A stretch of 64,000 bases of DNA from Ulva prolifera (GCA_023078555.1 CM041198.1:3705354-3769353), one strand, 5' to 3'. Shown: positions 24,401 to 34,586, counted from the first letter of the stretch. Notes: generated by a model from the letters alone, not told the origin. Translations and numbers: made by a program.

Positions 24401-27400
24401 GGCTAGGAACAAAATATGTACCAATCACACTGAACCAGTTCAACATGGGTACATATGCATGCATGCTTGCCGGAGCAACACACTGTGTGGCATACGGATG
24501 TAGCATTTGCATGCATTGTCTGGCTCTCAACTCAGTCGCGGTAGTGACAATCAAGAGATGCGCGATGATATTGTGCGACTGTTGACGTGTGCATTCAGCA
24601 GGGTGCCGGTAAAGCCAATTCAAAGGCAGAAAAGCTGCAAGGCTCTGTGTGAATTCAGGTCTCAAGCCAGCAGCACACTGGCCGAGGACGGCACATGTGC
24701 ACTGTTGTAGTGTAAGCAAGAAGTGAGAGTGAACGAAGGTGTCATCAAGACTGATAGGAGGTGATCGGCGGTTTCGTACCTGCTGGTTAACAAGAGTCAC
24801 GTTGACGGCAGTTGGCCCCCAGAACAGCATCAGGGTCGACGTTGCCTGCGAGTACAGGATGGCAAACAGCTCATCTGTGCGGTCGCCTACAACTCGTGTG
24901 CTGCTGGATTGCACATCAACACCGGGGGTTGTCAGTTTGACAACCAGGCGCCCATCCACGAGGATGACGATGGAGAGCCTGGTGACGACCGAACACAAGA
25001 AGATTGTGATGCTTGCGGACTGAGTTGTCTGGTCACCCTGGACTTGAAAGTGGGCAAACGCAGTGAAGCCTCCGTTAGTTGAGAGGTTCATGACCTTTCT
25101 GAGCTGTGCACTGATCCTGGTCTTCACAGTTGTGTACTGGAAGCGGATGTAAGTTGGCTGGACCATGGCGTCATCTGCGCTGGTCTGCAGGCCGTATGAG
25201 CGGCCTTCATGGAAGCATGCGCCACCGTCCGGGGCACTGACAAATACAATTGCATCATTCGGCCCACCTGCATGCACTCGCGTAATTCGTACGCCGAGAA
25301 GGCCTCCATGACAGACACAATATGCACAGGGCCCAGGGTCAACATCAGAGGCAAGATGAAGGCGGTATGGCATCTGCTAAAGCATTCTGTGGAGCATGCT
25401 GCGAATCGTAACGATGCTCAGTCAATTTACAGGCCACATCTACACGAGTCGCATTGTCCTCAAGCTGAGCCTATGGGTCCGTAGATGTTGCCAAGGGACA
25501 TGTTGCACAGGCGACCCATGCCATGGCTATAGAGCGAGGGCACCAGCATCAGGAGAGGCTTCCTCTTCGGTTGGACAGAGTGCTGCATGTGATCAAGACG
25601 TGCACATGCGCAGCGTTCTGGCTGTAGGCGCTCACGTGGTTGTGTAGGTATTGTTCATGTCACACCAGGACAATGTACACTCATGAAAATCCGTTTGGCT
25701 TGTCTCTTGGGTCACTGCTCTCGCCTGATGAGCTTTGGGTGGTGACATCTGCTGCGCTGCTCGGTGATATAGATCATGTAGTGCAACACGACTGGTGATG
25801 GGGGCGCACTGGCTGGCACAGTTTCAACGGTGTAGCCAAGCACGAATCTAGCGGCAGGGCCAGCTTCAGACTTGACAATTGCTTGGATGTTGACCACCAC
25901 CACGGGGTCGGCATCCTGGCAGCCGGTGTGGAGCATGGCGGGGGAAGCCAGTGACGCCTCGGAGAACGAGTATGTTCCATCACTCTGGCGCACTGAAACA
26001 GCATAATTACTGGACACAAGGTAGGCCACGCAGCTGATCAGATATCCATTAGGAGCTGTCACCTGCGCCTGCACATTAATGACCTTGTCACCACTGGGAA
26101 CTAGCCGCTGGCCTATTCCAGCATGTCAGTGTGCAAATGCTGGTCTCAGCGCCCACATGTGCACAACTGCTCGCAGTGCACTACAGCCAGACTATTATTG
26201 CATCGACCTTGCCACAATGCTATAGCAAAAGCCATGTCATCATGCTGCCATGTAATCGCACCGGGAGTGCATGATGCTGACCAATGCCAAATCGATGAGA
26301 CAGGGGGCAGGCATTCAAATTACCAGTCAGATCCTTGAATAACAGTCCGCTACGTGTGGGTTTCGGCACTGCTGGCAAATGCTGTATCAGTCTCTCCCTG
26401 CTGCAAATGCATAAATGCATAATTTCCTGATACAGTACATGCCTACATGTGCGATTGTTTGAATGGGCCGAGTGCACGTATGATGTTGTGGTTCACAACC
26501 GGTCGTTGCTGCATGAAGCCATGATGTTCTAGATTCGTGAAGTACAGGCTCTCCGCCACCGGACTCTAGCGAAGCTCAGTGCTTGTCACAGGAGTGTGCC
26601 CTAGCAATATAGTATAGGGAACGGTCATGTGACCGGAATGCGTGTTCCGGGTGTGCCGGGCGCTGTGCATACTTCCTCCAGACTTGTAAAGTCTTCTATC
26701 TCACGGCGTACATGTGTCCGTTGCTGCAGGTTTTCCACAGGCAGGTGTCACTCGACTTGAGAACACGTAAGTTTCCGATGCATCCACTAATGGTGAACGT
26801 CCACCAGTGACACGGCCTTGAAGCACACCTGAAGATGTAATGCCACGATGTTCTGGCTTGCCATTGCGTTCAGGTCTGACTCTGAGCCTTGGTTGCATGT
26901 GTAGCCAAGGTCACCCCCAAGCCACTGCCATAGTGTTGTGGGGGACAGATCGTCAGCACCATCTCTGACGTCCCAATCGCTGTACTCACAATCAGGAACT
27001 CTTCCCAGGTATGATGAAGGGGATCCTACAAACAACGGAGGTCGTCTGATGTAGCATCCCAAGTTGCCAGTGGTACCCGTGTGATCTTAAAGGCAACAAT
27101 TTTGCAGTGCAGGCTAGAGAAGGCGCCGCTGGCTCACCTGTGTATGCAGCGTCAAAGAAAATCTGGACATGGTGTGCGACCGATGACAGGTGCCGCGATG
27201 CCAATGCCTCACAGCCTCGCCCTACACAATTCAACTCGGTCACCAGTCTGACAGAACGGCTCGATCAGCTGAATGACCAGATCTGTAAACCTATCTGATC
27301 TGATCAACACTAGTTGTGGTTGCACCGGCTTTCAATTTGCCCTGTCCCTTTCCGGTGCGAGCATGCACGGTCTGTGCTGGAGGACAATGAAACAATGGAC

Positions 27401-28057
27401 AGTTTGCAGCCTGTATTTTCCACATACGCACATGTGACCCTGCCATGTGTGGAGGCATACTGCAAGAGGAAACGGGTGCATGAAGGTGACTGCACTCCAA
27501 GTGCACACATGACAACACATTGCACCAGAACTGCGCCACTGCATGCTGTATCTACAGTCCAGAATACCTATCGGCTGCGCAGATGCTCAAGTGCTGACAT
27601 GACGTCAGTCAATCATATGCCTGCAACAGCTGAGAGACAGCGGGCCACAGCTGTGTGCCCCCCACACTGCTTTGCACTATCAAGCTCCCACATCCACACC
27701 TGAGGTGTACGTACGGTACCAAATTCGCATACGTATAGACATCATGGCAATACAACTAGGCATTTGCGGCAACCTGGAGTCTTAGAGCCATCCGGGCAAC
27801 ATGCTGCTGAAACACTACACTTCAACTTGCCTTGCTAGACCCGCAAGTGCAGCCTGAGAGGCGGATGGCACGGTGCCAATAAATTTGTCGGCGGCAGGGG
27901 GCCAAAGGTTCATCTTCATTAGGATGCTTCCTGGGGAAACAGGGACACATATCACGACAGTCAAAGAAATGCCCTCGCTGAGCAACAACATTCCCAGCAC
28001 AGCGGGAAGCGACCAGGAGCAGTGAGTATATGATCCAAGACGCCTTATGCGGTCCAT
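11538..28057 (-). CDS. Giant polycystin-like channel with LamG, Pro-rich and Ig-like ectodomain (gene span)
   Basis: One minus-strand gene of about 16 kb is inferred from a run of consecutive exon-like ORFs in the same orientation whose domains form a sensible order. It starts with a possible signal exon (27831-28057), small Cys-containing exons (26.8-27.25 kb) and several LamG/ConA-like units (20.2-26.1 kb). A proline-rich rod (19.45-19.93 kb) leads into a 2.8-kb exon with DUF5011/Ig-like repeats (16668-19440). Then come two helical ectodomain exons, the polycystin TOP domain (13.85-15.15 kb), membrane helices (13.06-14.4 kb) and a possible cytoplasmic tail (11.5-12.5 kb). Polycystins are cation channels of the TRP superfamily, and algal PKD2 acts in flagella. 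A wall-like hydroxyproline-rich rod joined to a channel suggests a surface sensor. Many splice sites are unresolved, and two adjacent genes rather than one is possible. Exon groups are listed separately. Confidence 0.6.
13060..13703 (-). CDS. Polycystin-like S4-S6 exons
   Basis: Exon 13344-13703 encodes MLQAMSAALMLLQWVLLVAS, a PRLAPVLHAVVAVGGDLLAC linker and LATAAAVCVPLAVLILLLAG. This order fits S4, the S4-S5 connector (compare HPRL...DL in polycystins) and S5, followed by a short pore-like segment (TLRGVLALPWEM). The next exon (about 13060-13300) encodes YPIGFERGPLEAF and then an Ala-rich helix ending SVIATAV, as expected for S6. A basic segment with WRHPQM and FWKVGRF follows. The helices are unusually Ala-rich. 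No EF-hand or coiled coil is visible nearby. Confidence 0.6.
13845..14705 (-). CDS. Polycystin TOP-domain C-terminal half and following helices
   Basis: The clearest family signature in the gene is FLDGRTQQLMVQFGTFNAAR, then VVGVVTLLFRNTLGGRY. It matches the polycystin extracellular (TOP/mucolipin-like) pattern of WLD..T....v.f..yN followed by a GG motif. Two predicted membrane helices follow (AVVIAMAVLCVLLACGGG and AGAQAAAACMLVAAMVQ) with a basic loop between them. The coding exon probably starts near 14672 (RGFIVQVSQAR); the codons before that look intronic. Confidence 0.7.
   Translation of the reverse strand: MLWHTALGRVVHPRKRGFIVQVSQARGPVVRLLRVLSEGGFLDGRTQQLMVQFGTFNAARRVVGVVTLLFRNTLGGRYSMHTNVQAASSTLDMASAAGVRQFVADAVVIAMAVLCVLLACGGGVRLQRGRPARTGRGGMRRDEELPMMRGLGDLGSTWASALAACIAGAQAAAACMLVAAMVQRNLLPDAGQPGREMHADIAAEARVTMPAKAGAFSMLHEDIVKVAQLAASADVPMCPSGAAFAVWDMPLWARPDDNSGLNGMLRDKVRVPDHLNLAHLNHSLQA
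14558..15154 (-). CDS. Polycystin TOP-domain N-terminal half
   Basis: This exon encodes LQVLNGVLLHQTR near its start, a pattern like the (N).i.Gg.ll.Q.R region after S1 in polycystins. An RQCTLPLGVP cysteine segment follows, then SFYNTSAAAGEV and MPRGFFPRPAHGLPPGFPV. Coding sense appears to end near VVFEAR (about 14760). The next exon resumes with the WLD-like strand of the same domain. S1 itself was not located with confidence. Confidence 0.55.
   Translation of the reverse strand: MWPWWELMLAENAVPLQVLNGVLLHQTRHSPPIGSGRCWTRFQRLDRQCTLPLGVPMAQADGDATGGGPAPFGSDPMFNPRSDLFNPQLQGRASSFYNTSAAAGEVTSVGMPRGFFPRPAHGLPPGFPVVFEARPMTHLTALVLCSAHERCSGTLHWEELCIHANAVSSCRCRRPEGRWSASCVCSPKVASWMAEHSS
15197..16340 (-). 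CDS. Two ectodomain exons between Ig-like repeats and the TOP domain
   Basis: Exon about 15197-15778 (193 codons, helical, LVNALLTSIEAEAAVVEKIG) and exon about 15900-16340 (ARIPASLSFMINSTAIASEV ... TVVLSMLESALDSAAESDSA). Both are Ala/Ser/Glu-rich and lack long hydrophobic runs, consistent with an extracellular stalk. Acceptor-like CTCAG|CATGC lies near 16330. In polycystin-1 a REJ/GAIN region occupies this place; no GPS cleavage motif was recognised here. Confidence 0.5.
16668..19440 (-). CDS. 2.8-kb exon: Pro-rich start plus DUF5011/Ig-like and Cys-rich repeats
   Basis: Uninterrupted frame of about 920 codons, with an acceptor-like GCGTAG at 19441-19446 and a donor-like GAG|GTGTGA at about 16667. 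It opens with a run of prolines. Around residues 210-310 there is a DUF5011-type Ig-like repeat: TPPVIKLLGAAP, AGEAYTDPGATAFDDIDGYL, YAVADGAGNEA. Further repeats of the same kind start at PVLKLLAPSA (about residue 60) and TIQLVGPAVVTVAQFEPYG (about residue 350). Short Cys modules with the look GCPDG..AC..D.....C occur between repeats. Such beta-sandwich repeats are usually adhesive stalks. Near the C-terminal end the frame turns Ala-rich and ends GILAIE before the donor. Confidence 0.7.
19444..19931 (-). CDS. Hydroxyproline-rich-type (SPPP)n rod
   Basis: The exon starts after an acceptor-like CCTGCAG at 19932 and encodes DIVSGSKLVSALDYPPPPW, then about 130 residues of PPSPPP, PPFPPP and PPWPPP repeats. 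This is typical of chlorophyte cell-wall and pherophorin-type linkers. The donor to the next exon was not resolved because many GT dinucleotides lie in the repeat. The plus strand here is an almost pure GGGGGTGG/GGCGG array. Confidence 0.65.
20232..23539 (-). CDS. LamG/ConA-like units, downstream group
   Basis: Successive exon ORFs look like parts of concanavalin-A-like sandwich domains. 22970-23539 carries GSGFTVTLIVQLAIAS, TPTLHFCAQGVCATW and KKLEIWEDATRVA. 22088-22465 carries GTVQYFAVFDRSLSPSEISS, the ending typical of LamG domains. 21116-21802 carries GGFSVMMKIVVDVDS, TMTVVLCLNGICAS and HRVDIFENGHLMR. 20232-20537 carries GRFQYASIHDEALSDRQMNW, another LamG end. Each unit seems split by an intron at a similar place, suggesting duplication of a two-exon module. 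Boundaries are approximate. Confidence 0.55.
23663..26074 (-). CDS. LamG/ConA-like units, upstream group
   Basis: 25712-26074 encodes a Ser/Val-rich beta-type segment (YLISCVAYLVSSNYAVSV, VVVVNIQAIVKSEAG). 24780-25373 encodes GGFTAFAHFQVQGD, LSIVILVDGRLVVK and LMLFWGPTAVNVTLVNQQ and ends at a clean CAG|GTACG donor (exon end 24780). 23990-24211 encodes LKAFALLDGAMEMDQVE, a LamG-type end. 23663-23962 encodes a Cys-containing beta segment. Together they read as at least one full LamG-like unit plus extra beta-rich exons. Confidence 0.5.
26831..28057 (-). CDS. Likely 5' exons of the giant gene, including a possible signal sequence
   Basis: The frame from ATG 28057 has a hydrophobic N-terminal segment (SLPAVLGMLLLSEGISLTVV) and ends near 27831 at AG|GCAAGT, the canonical form of a GC-AG donor. 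Exon about 27138-27249 ends at ACAG|GTGAGC (coding HHVQIFFDAAYT). Exon about 26831-27029 follows an acceptor-like GTTTGTAG and encodes GSPSSYLGRVPDCEYSDW ... NIVALHLQ. A second hydrophobic frame overlaps the first (ATG 28118), so the start is uncertain. Confidence 0.4.
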
Positions 28058-28756
28058 GCTGACGGTCGTTGCAGTTCAAGCACCTGTGAAAGCAAGCAGG
28101 CTCAACCAGCAGGCCCATCGCATGGCGCTACTGCTCAAGGAACACGCAGATTGCAGCGATGCTGCCCCTCCATAACTTTCGTAATGTCCACATTAATATA
28201 GGTTGACCATTTGATGTCATGTCCCTCCCTTGTGATCTTCATAATCGCTCCGGAAAACTGAAGAGCGTAGCGGCAGACACTTGATCGAATTGTGAACATG
28301 AAGCATGCCAGATGTTCTGAGTGCGGAAACGCTCATAAAACTGAGAAGTTCAAAATAGGTTGAACATGCAACACAGCAGCCATCAGATATGGGACGTTTT
28401 AAAAATTTTATGGGTTGGCCACGCTGCAGCGGTGTGCGAGGTCACCGTTGCAAGCACAGATGCACAGCTATCAACAGTCAACAGACTAGCAGTGCATATC
28501 AGTGCATAATACTTTGCAATCGCTGACCCGCAGGAATGGTGCAGCTCAGTGGAGCCCAGAAGCATGTCGTCACGATCGACCGCAGAGAGGGAGGCGACGT
28601 TCCGACATGAGCTTCCTTGTGGTCGCCTGCGCCACCAGCGATTGCATCATCGCCAACAATCCGATTCCCAGAAATTGGCCGACATGATTCACGGAATTCA
28701 GGCTGGGACTTTTGTCATGCCCGAAACCAGAGGTGCTGGCGGCAGGTTAAGTCAGC
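28058..28756. promoter_or_regulatory. 700-bp divergent intergenic region
   Basis: It lies between the putative start of the giant minus-strand gene and the ATG of the plus-strand membrane-protein gene. It would hold both promoters. It is more AT-rich than the flanks. No specific element could be assigned. The shared region raises the possibility of co-expression, which is inference from layout only. Confidence 0.35.
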
Positions 28757-30782
28757 ATGGCTTCGAATGATTCAAACGCGAAGTCCCTAGACTCTGCGCA
28801 AGGACACATCTGGCGACACATTCTGGTTGCCTGGACAGATACTGGATCCTGTGATGAGGCTGGTCATGCTTCCGCAGATTGCGATGTCCACGATATGCCC
28901 TTCTTCAAAGTGTGCATGCGATTGGGCATGTCCAGACAAGCAGCAAGAGGATGGGCCATGATGTATGTAAGGCCTGACATCATCTGCATTCTCTACTTCT
29001 TCACAACCACAGCAAGCATGGCGATCTTTGTGGCTCTTTTCATCCCGGGCTTTCACTGGTTCACTCCAACAGCACACATACCAGTCTTGGTTCTCGTGAT
29101 CTCTTAGACACTACGCCAGTGCCTATTCTGGAGAAACGGCCCGAAAGCTTCTGCAAGCAAGTCTTGCAGAGCCCTGGTGTCGTTTGTGGCAGTATCAGTG
29201 CTGTTCATGGCAGTCCTCGCCTTTGCTGGACCAATGAACTGTGTCCCATATCGCAGCCGCATCACGACTCTCATGTCTATCTCTGCTGCAGCATTACTGT
29301 TCAGCTGTGCAGCAGCATCTGGTGGCGTGGAGGCAGATCACCCATCTCAGCCACACAAACGCTTGCTGACCCCTTTCACGAACGCCTGCTTCTCCACATT
29401 ACGTCTGGTCGATGCCCTGACAGACTTGGGCTTCGTCCGAATTCTAGCATCACAGGTAGGTGCCTTTGCTAGCTGTTACGGGATGTGATGTTTCTTAATG
29501 ACACGGGCAGGTGCACCATCCCTTGCTGCTTTCAGCTGCATGGTAGGGCCAAAGCACGTTACTGACTGTCTGCCACGATTGAGGCATCAGTTGCACAGGC
29601 CATCGATCGAGCCCCATTGTCATCCGGATCGCATGCTGCTCACAGGGCACGCTAATCGCTCCCAAACTTCCAGCAGTGCGGTGCACCGTCAGACTCAACT
29701 GCATTTTGAAATGTACATACGACAGTTTGGTGGACGTCCACCAAACTATCGTCCCAAAAGTCACATACAACACTGCACGTGGCAATATTATCTTATTTGC
29801 TGTAGGAGTTTTGCCCTGGCAGATGCACGTGTTTCTGTCTCGTGTTGCGCATCTGTGACTGCTTGTAACACATGTAAGCCGCCTTTGCCCTTATAACACA
29901 CCGCCGCATTGCTGCAGGGTCCAACATGCTACTGGTTTGGCAAGCTGGTGCCACGCTCACACTACAAAGTGCTCGCCGCCGTCGCTGGAAGCTGTGCGGC
30001 ATGTTCCTTTGCCTTATCTGCTCTCATTGTGGTCGTCCTTGGGCAGGGCCATGCCTTTGCTGGTGGCACACGGTACGGCTCAACCTTCTGTGAACACCTG
30101 CATGCTAGGCCGCTGAGCTCTCAGCTTGCATGCCTTCATGGTGGCGCCACATACATGAAGTAAGGTAACGTTTTGAACATACATGAAGCCACATTTGCTC
30201 GCTGTCCTCCAGGATTTGAAGGCAGCCCATAGGTACACCTGGGTCACAGCATCGCCTCCGTGTTGGTGCTGTACAAACTGAAGCCGTGGTAGCCCGTATG
30301 CTGTTGCTCCAACAAGGTGCACACTCCGCTGCCCACGCCGGGTCCGCCTCTGCAGGGTCCACTTCATGCTGGTGCTGAACGGCGTCATCCTCGTCTGCGA
30401 GGTGTGCGGGGTCCTCATCGCCGTGCTGAAGCTCTTCTCAGACATGCGGCTGCCGGTGTCGACGGACGTCGGCCAGCTGCGCGTTGAGGCCACGCTCACC
30501 ATCGCGTCCTGTGCCTGCACCATCGCGGCGTTCTGCGCGAACCTCGTCGGCCTACAGCGGCTGTGGGGCGTGGTGAAGGACGCTCTGACGAGCGTTCATT
30601 CGCGCCTCTCCACGCGGGTCCGGCCCATGCCGTCCTCGCGCAGTGGACACTTGGAAGAGATGGCGCAGGCTGCCGTAGGCGGTGGGGGATCTAGCTGCAC
30701 GGTGGACGATGCACACGGAAACGGACGTAAAGGGCAAACTGGTGGGGACGGCTCCAGTCCTGCTGGTTGTATTTACACGTGA
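28757..30782 (+). CDS. Multi-pass membrane protein, four exons, family unknown
   Basis: Gene model: exon 1 28757 to about 29058; exon 2 29170-29455 (CTTGCAG acceptor, CAG|GTAGG donor); exon 3 29918-30072 (GCTGCAG acceptor, CG|GTACGG donor); exon 4 30356-30782 (CTGCAG acceptor). The exon 2-3 and 3-4 phases agree exactly; the exon 1 donor is a choice made by phase. The start ATGG sits in GTCAGCATGG. The joined frame has about seven hydrophobic segments, including YFFTTTASMAIFVALFI, VSVLFMAVLAFAG, ISAAALLFSCAAASGG, AALTIASCACTIAAF-like and LNGVILVCEVCGVLIAVLKL, then a Ser/Gly-rich tail. This fits a receptor- or channel-like topology, but no family motif is recognised. A further exon could lie between 29676 and 29858 (NIILFAVGVLPWQMHVFL). 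Confidence 0.6.
29724..29747. repeat. 24-bp perfect palindrome
   Basis: AGTTTGGTGGAC followed immediately by its reverse complement, with no spacer. It lies inside the intron between exons 2 and 3 of the membrane-protein gene. It could form a hairpin or cruciform, or be a dimeric protein site. Confidence 0.85.
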
Positions 30783-32644
30783 TGTAGTCGGCACTGCACA
30801 CGGCCCTGTCCGAGGCGGAAAGTTCCAGATGGAACTTGGTCGTTTAAGGCTGCTCGATGCCTGCTCCAATTGGGGTCCACAGACCTTGCTGCAGCGAGCA
30901 GGGATGCCAGGACTGAGACAAACGGTCTTGTAAGCATCTGGCCATGCTATGGACAGGGCTCGACAATCGGTATGAATGCATGACTTGGAGCAGCGGCATA
31001 AACGCTCTGTGTCAGACAGGAGCTGCAGCGGTATGTAGCAATGGCGTGGCTTGGCGGCACTTTGATCTCGCATTCGTTGTACGTGAATATTCATACACAA
31101 TGTTTCCGTCATCTGGGTAGCCCGGGGCAGTCTGACTGGGTTCGGGCCGCAGCCTTCAGCCATTACTTGGACCCATGAGTTGGCTAATATCTGACCGGTG
31201 GTAGATTTGCTGTTCTGCGTAATGTCTACCTCAGCTACTGTTTACATGTTGTGTCCACTCGGCATGAAGAATCGGTCATTTACACAGGTGGCGGCGATGC
31301 CAGATGCTCTCGTTCTGGGCGCGGGGTCTAAGCCGCTTTGGACCCTGCTGATCGAGGGGCGACTGAGGTGTTGAGCGCCTTGGCTTCGCATGCATCATCC
31401 AGATGGTGGTTATCCGGTGAAGCACGGCAGAGCACACGTTGGGGACCCGTGACCTTCTTAATTGAATCATGGTGTTGACTTTGACTGCATGCCGTGAAGG
31501 CTGCAGACACCCTTGAGATGTAAGGTACATTTGTGTCGATTAAAGCGGCTCCTTGTGCTCGGTAGCCCATGCAACTGCGACCGGAACAACTTTCGATTGG
31601 GGGCTCCTGGGCAGACACTTAAACTTTAGCCCGGGCCTGAACTGAGAGGCTCCAAGAACAGCCAGCAGTACTGATTGGTAGGCGTTGTTACCGATCCCAT
31701 AGGACGTGGCTGCTGAGCATCACAGCTACAGATCGGGCGTGGCTCTGTACAGCACGTACACTGTTGTGGGCAGAACTGTTCAGTCAACGAATCTGCTGAT
31801 AGACAGGCATTCTGGATGTTCGTTGGACAACACACGACATCAGCACGCGCCATGCGGTCGTGTCAATGTCAGTAACGCCCTTGATCGAGGGCACGATTCT
31901 GCAGAGGTTTTGTGCACCGTATCCTTTCTGCTGGCTGAGGTGTAGACGTGGCATTCAACTACGGCACACTGAACTTGTGTGGGGCATGTGCACGTTCTTG
32001 CTATGCGAGGTATTCAGTTGCGGGCTAGAGTTCGTGCCCTGAGTACACATCGTCCCGAGCTATCATGGCGAAGGTGCGCGAGGTTCTGCGATGACACCGT
32101 GCCAGGTACGTGTGAAACCTATTTCTAGGGAGACCAATTTTCACGAGACAAGCACAATCTTTGGATTCAGCCCAGTGGTCTGCGTGAAATGGGCGTTCAG
32201 CACGCACTAGCGCGCCACTGGTCGCCCTGCAGTGCTGCACGAGGCTGGTGTACAACACAGTCACAAGCTTGAGCTGTCATAGGAGGGTCACATGGAATGG
32301 CCTGCGTAATCGCTTCCTTGCTCATACATCGATATAGCAAGCTACCTAGCTTGTCTGCGCACGAGTGCGGGAGCGGCCTGCCCGTGCGCTCTGATATCAA
32401 TGCTCTGGCTCTTGAACGCTGCGGTAGCGCTCTTGGCGAATCTCCATGTTGTAGCTGCGAAGTCTCCTTTCAAAGATGCGCTACCGCGCTATTCTGTGCG
32501 TCTACTCTCTTGTACATGAACACTGGGGTGCAATCTGGTGCCTGTTTCGCTCGCTGCTGTGCTGGTCTCCATGGGAGCCACAGTGCGTAGCTTTCTCCAT
32601 GGTGACACCCAGGCACTAATGTTCTCTTTCTGCTCACTCTGTAG
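30783..32644. other. No gene supported
   Basis: Several frames of 60-200 codons exist, the longest on the minus strand at 30552-31163, overlapping exon 4 of the membrane-protein gene. None has a domain. Unrecognised 5' exons of the GH47 gene may lie in 32.2-32.6 kb. Confidence 0.35.
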
Positions 32645-33530
32645 GATATCTGGGGGCCGCTGTTGACGCAATGGGACCAGCCATTCGATGCGGATCACAG
32701 GAAACAGCTTGCAAGCCAGGCTGCAGACATGTTCTCGCATGCTTACAACAGCTACATGAAGCACGGGTACCCTGCAGATAATGTGAAGCCGAAGTCCTGC
32801 CAGTCCGAAGATGTGCAGGTGCGGTGATGAGCTGCAGCGTTGCCATATTGCCATGTGTTGCCAATGCTGCTCTGACTTGCTGCTCGAATTAGCTGCGTGT
32901 GTAAAGAGGTAAAGTTTTCCATCAAGTCTGGGATGTGGTGCTCCGGCGTGGGTGATTTCATCCTGGGAGGCTGCTGCGCCTGTCACCGGGCGTGATGAAC
33001 ACTGCCCACTTGAGATTGACCCGGCAGCGCATAGGCAGAGGCAAGAAGGCGTAGACAGGCCAGGCTCGACCGAGATAACGACGTACAAAGAAACCCGTAG
33101 GTGGCATTTTGAGGCCCGCAACATTCCCATGGATTGTTGTTATGCTCCTGTTTTGGCACTGGGGATGCCAGACCATATTGGTTCCACTGAACATGCGAGG
33201 TGATCACACGGACAACCCTGGTGTTTCTGTCATGGCGCCCGTTCATGATGGAGTGCTCGTGTCTGCAACCGGCCATCACAAAACAATGTACCTGCAGCAT
33301 GGCTTCGGTGACATGCAACACACCCGTTTGTGGTTCCTGTCAAGTGTGTAGCTTGGGCTTGGCGTAGAGCTGGGTGTACAGCTGTCGCAGCAGGATGTAT
33401 CGTTCAGTCAGACGACTTGCAGTTTTGCAGGGAGGTGTGGCCCTGACACTCCTGGACTCCCTGGACGCACTGCTCATATTCGGAAAGGCAGATCAGTTCA
33501 AGGCTGCAGCTGATCTGGTGGAGCACCAGG
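32645..33530 (+). pseudogene. GH47 (EDEM-type) alpha-mannosidase fragment, two exons
   Basis: Exon 32645-32818 (after CTCTGTAG, before CAG|GTGCGG) encodes WDQPFDA, AADMFSHAYNSYMKHGYPAD and NVKPKSCQSEDVQ. Exon from 33431 (after TTTTGCAG) continues in phase 0 with GGVALTLLDSLDALLIFGKA and DQFKAAADLVEH. This matches the N-terminal part of GH47 proteins of the EDEM/MNS class (MF.HAY..YM.HaFP.DEL.PlSC.GED..GGyALTLiDSLDtL..lG). These act in ER quality control by trimming mannose from misfolded glycoproteins. The catalytic acidic residues lie further C-terminal and are not found. The frame is cut at about 33530 by an inverted-repeat element, and no continuation was seen after it. The exon encoding the signal peptide was not identified. 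Confidence 0.72.
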
Positions 33531-33703
33531 CGGTGGGACTAGGTACTAAAGTTGTAATTCCACAGTATGGGGACAGAAAATGAACCACAGATGTGCAAAC
33601 AGCATGCACAACGCATGTGCAGCGTGCATGTATGAGGTGTGTTTGTGTGCGTGGCATGGCGACGCCATGCAGGGCAGAGATGCTGCGTAGAGAATAGCCG
33701 GAG
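33531..33703 (+). repeat. Left terminal inverted repeat
   Basis: Reverse complement of 34587-34759. It contains GTGCAAACAGCATGCACAAC and GGCATGGCGACGCCATGC, themselves short palindromic patches. Confidence 0.8.
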
Positions 33704-34586
33704 CGGAGGTCATGTGAAAACCGGCAGATTTGTGCTGATCTCGTAGACTCTTTGCATGGGTCGTGAGGTGCAGGGCTGGCTGAGCTGTGCACGACTGTTG
33801 TCCTGGTAGCAGACACCAGCGGCATGTCTGTAGTGTGCCGCTGATCAAAACCGTTAATTCCATGCCATGCGAGAGGTAATTTCGTGTCTGTAGCGGATTT
33901 CGGAGGGGCAGCGGCCGCGGGCGTGGCACGCTCTGCAACGCTGGTACGTCAGCAAGTACCGGCGAGAGTTTGACAGCTACAACATCATACAACTGCCTGC
34001 CGATCATGACAACTGTGCTGCGATTTGCAGGTGTGCTGGTGATTGGAGGTCAGCCACTGTCTGCCGAGGCATGGCTAGGCGTAGGCGGGCAGCTGGGCGC
34101 ACAGCATCCCGGGCAAAAGTTTCAGCTTTGTTAGCGGAGCATGTGGTAGATGAGGCATGTCTTTGTGACTCAGGGCATTCAGGTTTGCCTGGGTGGAGGT
34201 CATCCTCACGAAATGTAGTCGATTCTGTTAATAAAATTATAACTTTGGTACCTGGCCCCACCGTGCTGCACCAGCGGAGGGCATGCATATCGACACGTAT
34301 CTCAAATTGCAATATCTGCACAACCAGGTTACCAATGCCAATGCCACGCGGATGTCGATTTACCAAGGTGTTGAAGAGTCTTCATGCTGGGTCAGATGGT
34401 TTACTTGACACTGAGGGGAAAAGCTAGCTGTGCTGGAGGGTCGACGCCTCGGTGACACACACAAAAACAGCCACAGCTAGCACACCCCAGCACAGAACAC
34501 CTCCACCTCTCGTCATCAACCATGGCATTTACCCGGCACCCAGTTGCCATCAGTGCAATGGAACTCCTCCCCATTGATGTGCGTAA

